This document shows, piece after piece, positions 15,804-22,821 of a stretch of DNA of 64,000 nucleotides (the stretch's first letter is position 1; each line of letters starts with the position of its first letter). Source of the stretch: Streptomyces griseochromogenes. Lineage in GTDB: Bacteria; Actinomycetota; Actinomycetes; Streptomycetales; Streptomycetaceae. Location: the NCBI RefSeq assembly GCF_001542625.1, contig NZ_CP016279.1, forward strand, positions 10,540,001-10,604,000, written 5' to 3'. Below the pieces are notes generated by a model that was not told where the DNA came from, did not search any database, and saw only the letters and a list, made by a program, of their open reading frames with translations. Both the position numbers and the translations under genes were made by a program.

Positions 15804-15890
15804 GAAGAGCGGGCGCGACGTTCACCGCAGTCCGTCGCGGTCACCTCCGGCGGCACTTTGCTGACGTACGGAGAGGTGCTCGGCGAGGGT
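15797..15890 (+). pseudogene. NRPS adenylation-domain remnant, piece 1 (plus strand)
   Basis: Plus-strand translation gives AGLFEERARRSPQSVAVTSG followed by GTLLTYGEV, the usual first about 30 residues of an adenylation domain. In an intact domain this block comes directly before piece 2 on the same strand. Here it begins where piece 2 begins but on the other strand, so one piece has been inverted. After LTYGEV the similarity is lost. Confidence 0.75.
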
Positions 15891-15949
15891 ACGGCCCGGT
15901 ACCGCCTCCGGGGTGTGCCCGCCACGGCTCCACTCCTCAAGGAGTCACC

Positions 15950-16009
15950 ATGGAATCGGCACAGGATTCCTGGAGTCAGGACGTTCTCTCGCGCCCCCGA
16001 CAAGCCTGA
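15950..16009 (+). pseudogene. 19-codon ORF with good RBS, possibly a truncated gene start
   Basis: CAAGGAG lies 6 bp before an ATG, which opens a 19-residue peptide (MESAQDSWSQDVLSRPRQA) and stops at TGA. It could be the first codons of a gene cut off when the region was rearranged, or chance. No family is recognisable. Confidence 0.35.
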
Positions 16010-16033
16010 ATTTGCGATCACAGTGACTGACCA

Positions 16034-16059
16034 CCCCGTGCTGACGTGTCAGCACGGGG
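16034..16059. terminator. Hairpin in the boundary region
   Basis: Perfect 12-bp stem (16034-16045 with 16048-16059). It ends any leftward or rightward transcription in the scar between the cluster and the tRNA genes. Confidence 0.5.
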
Positions 16060-16145
16060 CCCGGATCGAGGAAGATCGAGCAGGAGCCAGAAGCACGCAA
16101 ACAGGCGCTTTTGCCTGATCCTTTCGCGTTCCCCCAGGTCAGCAA

Positions 16146-16180
16146 GGTAACGATGTCGGGTTCGAATCCCGTTGGGGGCA
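16146..16180 (+). pseudogene. Isolated tRNA 3' end (T-arm plus acceptor strand)
   Basis: GGTAAC, then a T-arm with loop TTCGAAT, then TGGGGGC and discriminator A: the last about 35 nt of a tRNA. No matching 5' half (D-arm, anticodon arm) precedes it. It resembles tRNA-Glu 3' ends in general pattern, and it sits 38 bp before tRNA-Asp and tRNA-Phe. A Glu-Asp-Phe tRNA cluster would be normal here. It is a likely attachment-site remnant. Confidence 0.55.
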
Positions 16181-16218
16181 CGCAACACCGTGTGCGACAC
16201 TGTTGCACGCACGAGCTT

Positions 16219-16293
16219 GGTCCTGTGGAGCAGTTTGGAGTGCTCGCCACCCTGTCAAGGTGGAGGCCGCGGGTTCAAATCCCGTCAGGACCG
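16219..16293 (+). tRNA. tRNA-Asp(GTC), first copy
   Basis: 75 nt. Acceptor GGTCCTG pairs with CAGGACC; anticodon loop CTGTCAA gives GTC; T-loop TTCAAAT; discriminator G. No CCA encoded. Identical to the copy at 21075. Confidence 0.97.
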
Positions 16294-16298
16294 CTGAG

Positions 16299-16312
16299 GT
16301 TTCACGTGAAAC
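16299..16312. other. parS: parS-like centromere site
   Basis: GTTTCACGTGAAAC, a perfect 14-bp palindrome equal to the Streptomyces parS consensus bound by ParB. It lies in the 24-bp gap between tRNA-Asp and tRNA-Phe. Wider context (AGG before, CCT after) extends the palindrome to 18 bp. It could also fold as a small hairpin in the tRNA transcript. Confidence 0.8.
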
Positions 16313-16317
16313 CTCGT

Positions 16318-16391
16318 GGCTGGGTAGCTCAGTTGGTACGAGCGATCGCCTGAAAAGCGATAGGTCGCCGGTTCGACCCCGGCCCCAGCCA
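16318..16391 (+). tRNA. tRNA-Phe(GAA)
   Basis: 74 nt. Acceptor GGCTGGG pairs with CCCAGCC; anticodon loop CTGAAAA gives GAA; T-loop TTCGACC; discriminator A. Followed by a short hairpin around 16399-16427 (GGCCCCG / CGGGGCC). Confidence 0.97.
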
Positions 16392-16459
16392 CAGTCAGAA
16401 GGCCCCGTTCGAAAGAGCGGGGCCTTCGTAGTACCGGCCTGACATCGGGGGAGGCGGCC

Positions 16460-16651
16460 ATGGAAGACGACTTCCGGGGTTTCGACATCGCACGACGCGG
16501 CTACGACCGCGCCCAGGTGGACACCTATCTGGCCCGCCTGACCACGGACCCGGCATCCGGAGCACCGCCCGTTTTCGACATCGTCCGGCGCGGGTACGAC
16601 CGAGCGCAGGTGGACGCACGGGTGGAGCAGCTGCGGAACAGGGGACGATGA
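16460..16651 (+). CDS. Small protein with two DivIVA-like RGYDRAQVD repeats
   Basis: 63 aa, ATG with GGGGGAGG upstream. Two copies of a motif are visible: FDIARRGYDRAQVDTYLARL at residues 8-27 and FDIVRRGYDRAQVDARVEQL at 39-58. FxxVRRGYDxxQVDxxL is the N-terminal signature of DivIVA/Wag31-type proteins, where it precedes the coiled coil that binds curved membranes. Here it is doubled in a protein too short to form the usual coiled coil. It overlaps the next gene by ATGA and is translationally coupled to a small membrane protein, so the two may act together. Exact function unknown. Confidence 0.75.
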   Translation: MEDDFRGFDIARRGYDRAQVDTYLARLTTDPASGAPPVFDIVRRGYDRAQVDARVEQLRNRGR

Positions 16652-16965
16652 CGATGAGCGGGAACGAGACCGGAGCGAACCCCGAGGCGGAGCTGGAGAA
16701 GGTCCGGGCGCGGTACGGACTGCTCGCGGTCGTGATCAGCAATCTCGCCATCGCCACGGTCGCGATCATCGGGGTGTGGCGGCTCCACGGCGACAAGTCC
16801 GTGATCGTCGGGGTGCTGACCGCCGCCTTCACCGCGGTGAGCAGCATGACCACCGCCTACCTGGGCATCAAGGCGGTGTCCAACACCGCGAAGTCGCTCG
16901 CCCTCGGGGACGGGCTCGGCCGGCGGCGCACGGAGGCCGCCCCGCCCGATCAGCACACGCCCTGA
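16648..16965 (+). CDS. Small membrane protein, two predicted TM helices
   Basis: 105 aa. ATG overlaps the previous stop (ATGA); a second ATG two codons on is possible. TM1 is about residues 25-44 (LLAVVISNLAIATVAIIGVW) and TM2 about 51-72 (VIVGVLTAAFTAVSSMTTAY). The N-terminus is acidic and charged; the C-terminus is a short basic tail with SLALGDGLGRRR. No family recognised. Coupling to the DivIVA-motif protein suggests a membrane-associated pair. Confidence 0.78.
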   Translation: MTMSGNETGANPEAELEKVRARYGLLAVVISNLAIATVAIIGVWRLHGDKSVIVGVLTAAFTAVSSMTTAYLGIKAVSNTAKSLALGDGLGRRRTEAAPPDQHTP

Positions 16966-17023
16966 GCGCCCCGAAGCAAATCGTTCGCCAGTGATTTCCC
17001 CGAGGTGAGATCCTGGACCGCGT

Positions 17024-20000
17024 ATGTCTACGCATCCAGCCCCCGCCCTCGGCACCCTCGCCACCCGTCTGACCGAACTGTCGCTGCGCGACGCGCACCG
17101 GCTCGGCAGGCGGCTCGAGGGCGCGCGCAAGATCCGTAAGCCGGAGGCCCAGGCCGCCGTCCTCGCCGAGATCGAGGCCGAGATCGGCAAGGCCTCGGCA
17201 CGTATGGACGAGCGGCGCTCCCGTGTGCCCGCCGTCATCTACCCGGAGCAGCTCCCGGTCAGCCAGAAGAAGGACCGGATCGCCGAGGCCATCCGCGATC
17301 ACCAGGTCGTCATCGTGGCCGGTGAGACCGGCTCCGGCAAGACCACGCAGATCCCCAAGATCTGTATGGAGCTGGGGCGCGGCGTCCGCGGCATGATCGG
17401 GCACACCCAGCCCCGCCGTATCGCCGCCCGGACCGTCGCCGAGCGCGTCGCCGACGAGCTGAAGACGCCCCTCGGCGAGGCCGTCGGCTGGAAGGTCCGC
17501 TTCACCGACCAGGTGAACCCGGACGCCACCTTCGTCAAGCTGATGACGGACGGCATCCTGCTCGCCGAGATCCAGACCGACCGCGAGCTGCGCGCCTACG
17601 ACACGATCATCATCGATGAGGCCCACGAGCGGTCCCTCAACATCGACTTCCTGCTCGGGTACCTGGCCCAGCTGCTGCCGAAGCGGCCGGATCTGAAGGT
17701 CGTGATCACTTCCGCGACCATCGACCCCGAGCGCTTCTCCCGGCACTTCGGCGACGCCCCGATCATCGAGGTCAGCGGCCGCACCTATCCCGTCGAGGTC
17801 CGCTACCGGCCGCTCCTCGAAGAGGACTCCGAGGACGCCGACCGGGACCAGATCACCGCGATCACCGACGCCGTCGAGGAGCTGATGGCGGAGGGGAAGG
17901 GCGACATCCTCGTCTTCCTCTCCGGCGAGCGGGAGATCCGGGACACCGCGGACGCGCTCACGAAGAAGCAGTACCGGTTCACCGAGGTGCTGCCGCTGTA
18001 CGCCCGGCTCTCGCACGCCGAGCAGCACCGGGTCTTCCAGCCGCACACCGGACGCAGGATCGTTCTGGCGACCAACGTCGCCGAGACCTCCCTGACCGTC
18101 CCCGGCATCAAGTACGTCATCGACCCCGGCTTCGCCCGGATCAGCCGCTACAGCCACCGCACCAAGGTCCAGCGGCTGCCCATCGAGCCGGTCTCCCAGG
18201 CCAGCGCCAACCAGCGCAAGGGCCGCTGCGGCCGTACGTCCGACGGCATCTGCATCCGGCTGTACAGCGAGGACGACTTCCTCGCCCGGCCGGAGTTCAC
18301 CGACGCCGAGATCCTGCGCACGAACCTCGCCTCCGTCATCCTCCAGATGACCGCGGCCGGCCTCGGCGACATCGAGAAGTTCCCCTTCATCGACCCGCCG
18401 GACCACCGCAACATCCGCGACGGCGTGCAGTTGCTGCAGGAGCTGCACGCGCTGGACCCGGCCCAGAAGGACCCGCGCAAGCGCCTCACCGACACCGGCC
18501 GCAAGCTGGCCCAGCTGCCCGTCGACCCCCGGCTGGCCCGCATGGTCCTGGAGGCAGACAAGAACGGCTGCGTGCGCGAGGTCATGGTGATCGCGGCCGC
18601 GCTGTCCATCCAGGACCCGCGCGAGCGCCCGGCGGACAAGCAGGCCCAGGCCGATCAGCAGCACGCCCGCTTCAAGGACGAGACGAGCGACTTCCTCGCC
18701 TACCTGAACCTGTGGCGGTACGTCCGCGAGCAGCAGAAGGAGCGCGGATCGTCGTCCTTCCGCCGGATGTGCAAGCAGGAGTACCTGAACTTCCTGCGCA
18801 TTCGCGAATGGCAGGACATCTACACCCAGCTGCGCACGGTCGCGAAGCAGATGGGAATGCACCTGGAGGAGCCTTCGGCGGGTACCGACGCCCCCTCCGA
18901 CCGCGTCCACATCTCGCTCCTGGCCGGCCTCCTCTCCCACGTCGGGATGAAGGACGTGAAGGACGGCAACAAGAACGAGTACCTCGGCGCCCGCAGCGCC
19001 AAGTTCGCGGTCTTCCCGGGCTCGGCGCTGTTCCGTAAACAGCCCCGGTTCCTGATGTCCGCCGAACTCGTGGAGACCTCCCGCCTCTGGGCCCGGGTCA
19101 ACGCGAAGATCGAGCCGGAGTGGGTCGAACCGCTGGCCGGACACCTCCTGAAGCGGACGTACAGCGAACCGCACTGGGAGAAGGACCAGGCCGCCGTGAT
19201 GGCGTACGAGAAGGTGACGCTGTACGGCGTCCCGATCGTCGCCCAGCGGAAGGTGAACTACGGCCGGATCGACCCGGAGGTCTCCAGGGAGCTGTTCATC
19301 CGCAACGCCCTGGTCGAGGGCGACTGGCGCACGCACCACAAGTTCTACGCGGACAACCGCAAGCTGCTCAGCGAGGTCGAGGAGCTGGAGCACCGCGCCC
19401 GGCGCCGGGACATCGTCGTCGACGACGACACGCTCTTCGACTTCTACGACCAGCGGGTGCCCGGACACGTGGTCTCCGGTGCCCATTTCGACTCCTGGTG
19501 GAAGCACAGGCGGCACGAGCAGCCCGACTTCCTGGACTTCGAGCGGGAGATGCTCATCCGCGAGTCGGCGGAGGCGGTCACCAAGGCCGACTACCCGGAC
19601 TCGTGGCGGCAGGGTCCGCTCAAGTTCCGGGTGACGTACCAGTTCGAGCCGGGCGCGGACGCCGACGGCGTGACCGTCCACATCCCGCTCCAGGTGCTCA
19701 ACCAGGTCACGGACGAGGGCTTCGACTGGCAGATCCCGGGCCTGCGCGAGGAGGTGGTGACGGAGCTGATCCGTTCCCTCCCGAAGCCGATCCGCCGTCA
19801 CTACGTGCCCGCGCCGAACTACGCGAAGGCGTTCCTGGAGCGCGCCGTGCCGCTGCAGGAGCCGCTGACGGTGACGATGACGCGCGAGCTGAAGCGCACG
19901 GTCGGCGTCCCCTTCGAGGCGGACGACTTCGACTGGGCGAAGGTCCCCGACCATCTGAAGATCACCTTCCGTATCGTCGACGAGCGGCGCCGGAAGCTGG

Positions 20001-20980
20001 CCGAGGACAAGGACCTGGAGGCGCTGAAGCTGCGGCTGAAGCCCAAGGCGCGCAAGGCCCTGTCCCAGGCCGCGGCCGCGACCGCATCCCGCGAGGGCGG
20101 CGAGTCCCTGGAGCGCAAGGGCCTCACCGACTGGACGATCGGCACGCTCACCCGGGTCTTCGAGACGCGCCGGGCCGGGCAGCCGGTGAAGGCGTACCCG
20201 GCGCTGGTGGACGACGGCGACACGGTCTCGGTCCGCCTCTTCGACACGGAGGCCGAGCAGGCGGAAGCCATGTGGAAGGGCACCCGGCGCCTCATCCTGC
20301 GCAACATCCCGGTGAACCCGGCGAAGTTCGCATCCGAGAAGCTGACCAACGCCCAGAAGCTGGCGCTCTCCGCCAACCCGCACGGCTCCGTCCAGGCCCT
20401 CGTCGACGACTGCGCGATGGCCGCGGCCGACAAGCTGATCGGGGACTTCGGCGGGCCGGTGTGGGACGAGGAGTCGTTCCGGAAGCTGTACGACAAGGTG
20501 CGCGCGGAGATCGTCGACACGACGGTCCGTACGGTCGGGCAGGTGCAGCAGGTCCTGGCGGCCTGGCAGGCCTGTGAGCGCCGTCTGAAGGCCACGAAGA
20601 GCCCCGCCCTCCTGGCGAACCTGACGGACGTCCGGGGGCAGCTGGACGCCCTGGTGAAGCCCGGATTCGTGACGTGGGCGGGCATACGACGCCTGCCCGA
20701 CCTGATGCGCTACCTGGTGGCCGCCGACCGGCGCCTGCAGCAGATGCCGACCGGCGTCCAGCGGGACACCACGCGCATGGAGAAGGTCCACGAGATGCAG
20801 GACGAGTACGCCTGGCTCCTGGAACAGCTGCCGCAGGGCCGGCCGGTGCCGTCCTCGGTCCTGGACATCCGCTGGATGATCGAGGAGCTCCGGGTCAGCT
20901 ATTTCGCGCACGCGCTCGGCACGGCGTACCCGGTCTCCGACAAGCGGATCGTGAAGGCGATCGACGCCGCCGTACCGTAA
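17024..20980 (+). CDS. hrpA: ATP-dependent RNA helicase HrpA (DEAH box)
   Basis: 1318 aa, close to the usual 1300 of HrpA. Walker A GETGSGKTT at residues 100-108, DEAH at 198-201, SAT in motif III (VITSATIDPERF), and motif VI QRKGRCGRTSDG. After the two RecA domains come the HA2/OB-fold region and the long C-terminal DUF3418 segment (about 800-1310) that defines HrpA against shorter DEAH proteins. It unwinds structured RNA and has been linked to mRNA processing and stalled or collided ribosome handling in other bacteria. Monocistronic, followed by a hairpin and a tRNA-Asp gene. Confidence 0.96.
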   Translation: MSTHPAPALGTLATRLTELSLRDAHRLGRRLEGARKIRKPEAQAAVLAEIEAEIGKASARMDERRSRVPAVIYPEQLPVSQKKDRIAEAIRDHQVVIVAGETGSGKTTQIPKICMELGRGVRGMIGHTQPRRIAARTVAERVADELKTPLGEAVGWKVRFTDQVNPDATFVKLMTDGILLAEIQTDRELRAYDTIIIDEAHERSLNIDFLLGYLAQLLPKRPDLKVVITSATIDPERFSRHFGDAPIIEVSGRTYPVEVRYRPLLEEDSEDADRDQITAITDAVEELMAEGKGDILVFLSGEREIRDTADALTKKQYRFTEVLPLYARLSHAEQHRVFQPHTGRRIVLATNVAETSLTVPGIKYVIDPGFARISRYSHRTKVQRLPIEPVSQASANQRKGRCGRTSDGICIRLYSEDDFLARPEFTDAEILRTNLASVILQMTAAGLGDIEKFPFIDPPDHRNIRDGVQLLQELHALDPAQKDPRKRLTDTGRKLAQLPVDPRLARMVLEADKNGCVREVMVIAAALSIQDPRERPADKQAQADQQHARFKDETSDFLAYLNLWRYVREQQKERGSSSFRRMCKQEYLNFLRIREWQDIYTQLRTVAKQMGMHLEEPSAGTDAPSDRVHISLLAGLLSHVGMKDVKDGNKNEYLGARSAKFAVFPGSALFRKQPRFLMSAELVETSRLWARVNAKIEPEWVEPLAGHLLKRTYSEPHWEKDQAAVMAYEKVTLYGVPIVAQRKVNYGRIDPEVSRELFIRNALVEGDWRTHHKFYADNRKLLSEVEELEHRARRRDIVVDDDTLFDFYDQRVPGHVVSGAHFDSWWKHRRHEQPDFLDFEREMLIRESAEAVTKADYPDSWRQGPLKFRVTYQFEPGADADGVTVHIPLQVLNQVTDEGFDWQIPGLREEVVTELIRSLPKPIRRHYVPAPNYAKAFLERAVPLQEPLTVTMTRELKRTVGVPFEADDFDWAKVPDHLKITFRIVDERRRKLAEDKDLEALKLRLKPKARKALSQAAAATASREGGESLERKGLTDWTIGTLTRVFETRRAGQPVKAYPALVDDGDTVSVRLFDTEAEQAEAMWKGTRRLILRNIPVNPAKFASEKLTNAQKLALSANPHGSVQALVDDCAMAAADKLIGDFGGPVWDEESFRKLYDKVRAEIVDTTVRTVGQVQQVLAAWQACERRLKATKSPALLANLTDVRGQLDALVKPGFVTWAGIRRLPDLMRYLVAADRRLQQMPTGVQRDTTRMEKVHEMQDEYAWLLEQLPQGRPVPSSVLDIRWMIEELRVSYFAHALGTAYPVSDKRIVKAIDAAVP

Positions 20981-20992
20981 TCACTCACACAC

Positions 20993-21025
20993 GGAGGGTG
21001 AGTTCGACCAGGGGGCTCACCCTCC
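20993..21025 (+). terminator. hrpA terminator
   Basis: 10-bp perfect stem (20993-21002 with 21016-21025), 12 bp after the hrpA stop and 50 bp before tRNA-Asp. Confidence 0.7.
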
Positions 21026-21074
21026 TGTACAGTCTCTTCTCGCAGCGCAATGCAGCAAAAGCGCGGCGAAACAT

Positions 21075-21149
21075 GGTCCTGTGGAGCAGTTTGGAGTGCT
21101 CGCCACCCTGTCAAGGTGGAGGCCGCGGGTTCAAATCCCGTCAGGACCG
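21075..21149 (+). tRNA. tRNA-Asp(GTC), second copy
   Basis: 75 nt, base-for-base the same as the copy at 16219-16293. Acceptor GGTCCTG/CAGGACC, anticodon GTC. It stands alone behind hrpA, with its own terminator. Confidence 0.97.
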
Positions 21150-21150
21150 C
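21135..21150 (+). repeat. 16-bp direct repeat, copy 1 (tRNA-Asp 3' end)
   Basis: ATCCCGTCAGGACCGC, the 3' end of the tRNA-Asp gene, recurs 63 bp downstream at 21198-21213. Confidence 0.85.
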
Positions 21151-21153
21151 AGC

Positions 21154-21192
21154 AGAGGAGGCCCTCATCCGATGTGGATGAGGGCCTCCTCT
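21154..21192 (+). terminator. tRNA-Asp terminator
   Basis: Perfect 17-bp stem (21154-21170 with 21176-21192), loop of 5, followed by TTC. It lies between the two copies of the 16-bp repeat. Confidence 0.9.
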
Positions 21193-21197
21193 TTCAC

Positions 21198-21213
21198 ATC
21201 CCGTCAGGACCGC
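21198..21213 (+). repeat. 16-bp direct repeat, copy 2 (extra tRNA-Asp 3' end)
   Basis: Exact copy of the tRNA-Asp 3' end, without the rest of the tRNA. Looks like an attachment-site duplication or a tail left by a lost insertion. Confidence 0.8.
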
Positions 21214-21380
21214 GATCGAAGGGCCCCAGGGGGTCCTTCCGCTGTTCACCTGAGGCCCCGCCCCGCGCCCGCTGCCCCGACGAAGCCCGGCGCGGCCGCT
21301 CGCGCCCTTGACGACGTCACATTCCACCGGTACCCAGAAACCAAGGGCCCGTCTCCCCGTACGGCCCCTGGAGGTGGCGT

Positions 21381-21635
21381 ATGACGGCATCGGCCAGGCA
21401 CGAGACGCGGGCGCTGCTGAGGGCGCATCTGGCGGCCGCCTCGTCCTACCGGCACCTCACCCGCCACTGCCCGATATGTCATCACCTGCTGCGACTGGCG
21501 ATGGCCACCGGCCCTCGCCCCCCGGAGCCGGGCGGCGAGGTCGTCGAGGTCATCGACGTCGTGGAGGTCATGGACGTCGTGCAGAGCGCAGAGGTCGTCG
21601 AGGTCATCGAGAGCGAAGCCTCCCGAAGCGCGTGA
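21381..21635 (+). CDS. Small conserved Streptomyces protein (DUF6274-like)
   Basis: 84 aa, ATG preceded by CTGGAGGTGG. N-terminal half is helical and contains a CPICHHLL motif with possible metal ligands (Cys30, Cys33 and adjacent His). The C-terminal half is a low-complexity VVEVIDVVEVMDVV repeat, encoded by imperfect GAGGTC/GACGTC repeats. It resembles short proteins annotated DUF6274 next to bldC in many Streptomyces; that link is from memory. Function unknown. Cytoplasmic, no signal peptide. Confidence 0.7.
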   Translation: MTASARHETRALLRAHLAAASSYRHLTRHCPICHHLLRLAMATGPRPPEPGGEVVEVIDVVEVMDVVQSAEVVEVIESEASRSA

Positions 21636-22095
21636 TCCACGCCGGGCCCAACTCCCGCTCGGGCGTGGCACGCTGGAACGCGTGGTTCCATTAGCGCACA
21701 CATGCCGATGTCAACAAGCATCGCGGCGTGTGACGGGAGTCACCGCATGAGTTTTCAAAACCGCGGAACTTACCCCCGTCCTACAACTGGTCAATTTAAT
21801 ATGTGCAATTGCACTCCCCCCGGAGGCCACGCACAGCCGTTCCGACAACCCTCCCCAGACTCCGACAAGGCAGCTCACAGAGGTGCCGCGCCGCCGTCCG
21901 CAGCGCACAAAAAAGATCGCGCTGGACCCGGCGGAGTCCAGCGCGATCTACGACGCACCCTGTGTCGCTGCCTACAACGTTCTCTTCGGCTTGGGCGTGG
22001 GCCCTGTTGGGGCAGGTCCCGCGTCGCTTGGAGCTAGGGTTTCGGGCGCCTCGGCCGGTTGGGGGACCGACCGTTCTGCCCGGTTATTCGGTTGT
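21636..22095. other. Non-coding stretch between the DUF6274-like gene and bldC
   Basis: 460 bp. It holds the bldC terminator (21914-21949) and, around 21770-21830, an AT-rich patch unusual for this genome. No ORF here has convincing codon use. Confidence 0.5.
21914..21949 (-). terminator. bldC terminator
   Basis: Perfect 14-bp stem (21914-21927 with 21936-21949). On the minus strand it is followed by a run of six T, a classical intrinsic terminator, about 145 bp after the bldC stop. Confidence 0.85.
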
Positions 22096-22302
22096 TCAGG
22101 CCTCGCTGCGCTGCTGCGGGATGCCCGCGAGCAGAGCGCGGACCTCGGCCTCGCGGTAGCGGCGGTGCCCGCCGAGCGTGCGGATCGAAGTGAGCTTGCC
22201 GGCCTTCGCCCACCGCGTGACCGTCTTCGGGTCCACGCGGAACATCGTGGCGACCTCAGCCGGGGTCAGCAGCGGCTCGGCATCAGGGGTGCGAGCGGTC
22301 AT
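22096..22302 (-). CDS. bldC: Developmental regulator BldC (MerR-like winged HTH)
   Basis: 68 aa, exactly the length of BldC. ATG at 22302 has GAGGAGG upstream; longer frames are not needed. The whole protein is a MerR-type DNA-binding domain without effector domain: LLTPAEVATMFRVDPKTVTR is helix-turn-helix, GKLTSIRTLGGHRRYREAEV the wing. BldC binds head-to-tail on direct repeats and holds back sporulation genes during vegetative growth in Streptomyces. Next to hrpA and vdh it is in its standard place. An inverted repeat at 22319-22340 lies just upstream. Confidence 0.97.
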   Translation of the reverse strand: MTARTPDAEPLLTPAEVATMFRVDPKTVTRWAKAGKLTSIRTLGGHRRYREAEVRALLAGIPQQRSEA

Positions 22303-22318
22303 GAGCGGCCTCCTCGGG

Positions 22319-22340
22319 AGAACCGAACCTTCTCGGTTCT
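22319..22340. promoter_or_regulatory. Inverted repeat in the bldC leader
   Basis: AGAACCGA (22319-22326) and TCGGTTCT (22333-22340), 6-bp spacer, 17 bp upstream of the bldC start and overlapping the area of the ribosome-binding site. Could be an operator or an RNA hairpin limiting translation. Confidence 0.4.
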
Positions 22341-22541
22341 TTCCTCTAAATTCTGCACCTTGACCCACGTTGCCCGAAATGGCGGACGCGGGCCGAGTCG
22401 GTTATAGGACGAACGGCTTGTCCTCGGCACTACAACTACACCATCTGTCCAGCCACGTCGGCCAAACCGATGGAATTGCCCTCCCAGGTGTTCATCAGCG
22501 ACGGAAGCCGATGGACCATGCCATAGCGGACAGTCACGCCA

Positions 22542-22560
22542 CTGTGACGATCAGTCACAG
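22542..22560. promoter_or_regulatory. CTGTGAC-N5-GTCACAG palindrome
   Basis: Perfect 7-bp arms around a 5-bp spacer. Two further GTCAC sites flank it (22533-22537, 22572-22576). Typical shape of a dimeric regulator operator; about 240 bp upstream of bldC. Confidence 0.45.
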
Positions 22561-22821
22561 GACGATCAGGAGTCACCAGACCCCCCATAGCGTGCAATGC
22601 AGAGAATCCGCCCACATTGGAGCATAGCGGGACGGACGGAGCCCTCCCCGGACTCCTTGTCCTATTTTGGCACGAGGGGCGGCAAGAGGCGCAAGGGCCG
22701 TGTAAGTGCCGTCCGTCACCCTTAGGGACAAAAGCCCGGATCGAGACCAACGTCCCGTCAGGTGGTCAAGTGCCGTAGACCGTACGTCCTTCGGTGGCTT
22801 TTTGACCGTGATCCACGTCAC

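Larger units (their letters stand above)
22303..22821. other. bldC upstream region with repeated GTCAC half-sites
   Basis: 519 bp without a credible gene. It contains the bldC leader with an inverted repeat (22319-22340) and, at 22531-22577, four GTCAC/GTGAC half-sites. Base composition falls locally to near 50 percent GC around 22420-22460. Confidence 0.5.

Noticed and set aside
16105..16180. A full tRNA or tmRNA ending at 16180
   Set aside because: The 5' part has no D-arm or anticodon arm; only a 6-bp pairing of CCCCCA with TGGGGG is possible. Only the 3' end is tRNA-like.
16023..16300. Short minus-strand ORFs over the tRNA-Asp region with NGIRTRH- or GFEP-like peptides
   Set aside because: These peptides are the antisense translation of tRNA T-arms, a known false-positive pattern.
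16868..20911. A 1347-codon open frame antisense to hrpA
   Set aside because: It mirrors hrpA codon by codon; such frames arise from the G/C-rich third positions of high-GC genes. No domains, no start with RBS.
21702..22037. A 111-codon ORF downstream of the DUF6274-like gene
   Set aside because: It runs through the bldC terminator and has no RBS or recognisable domain.
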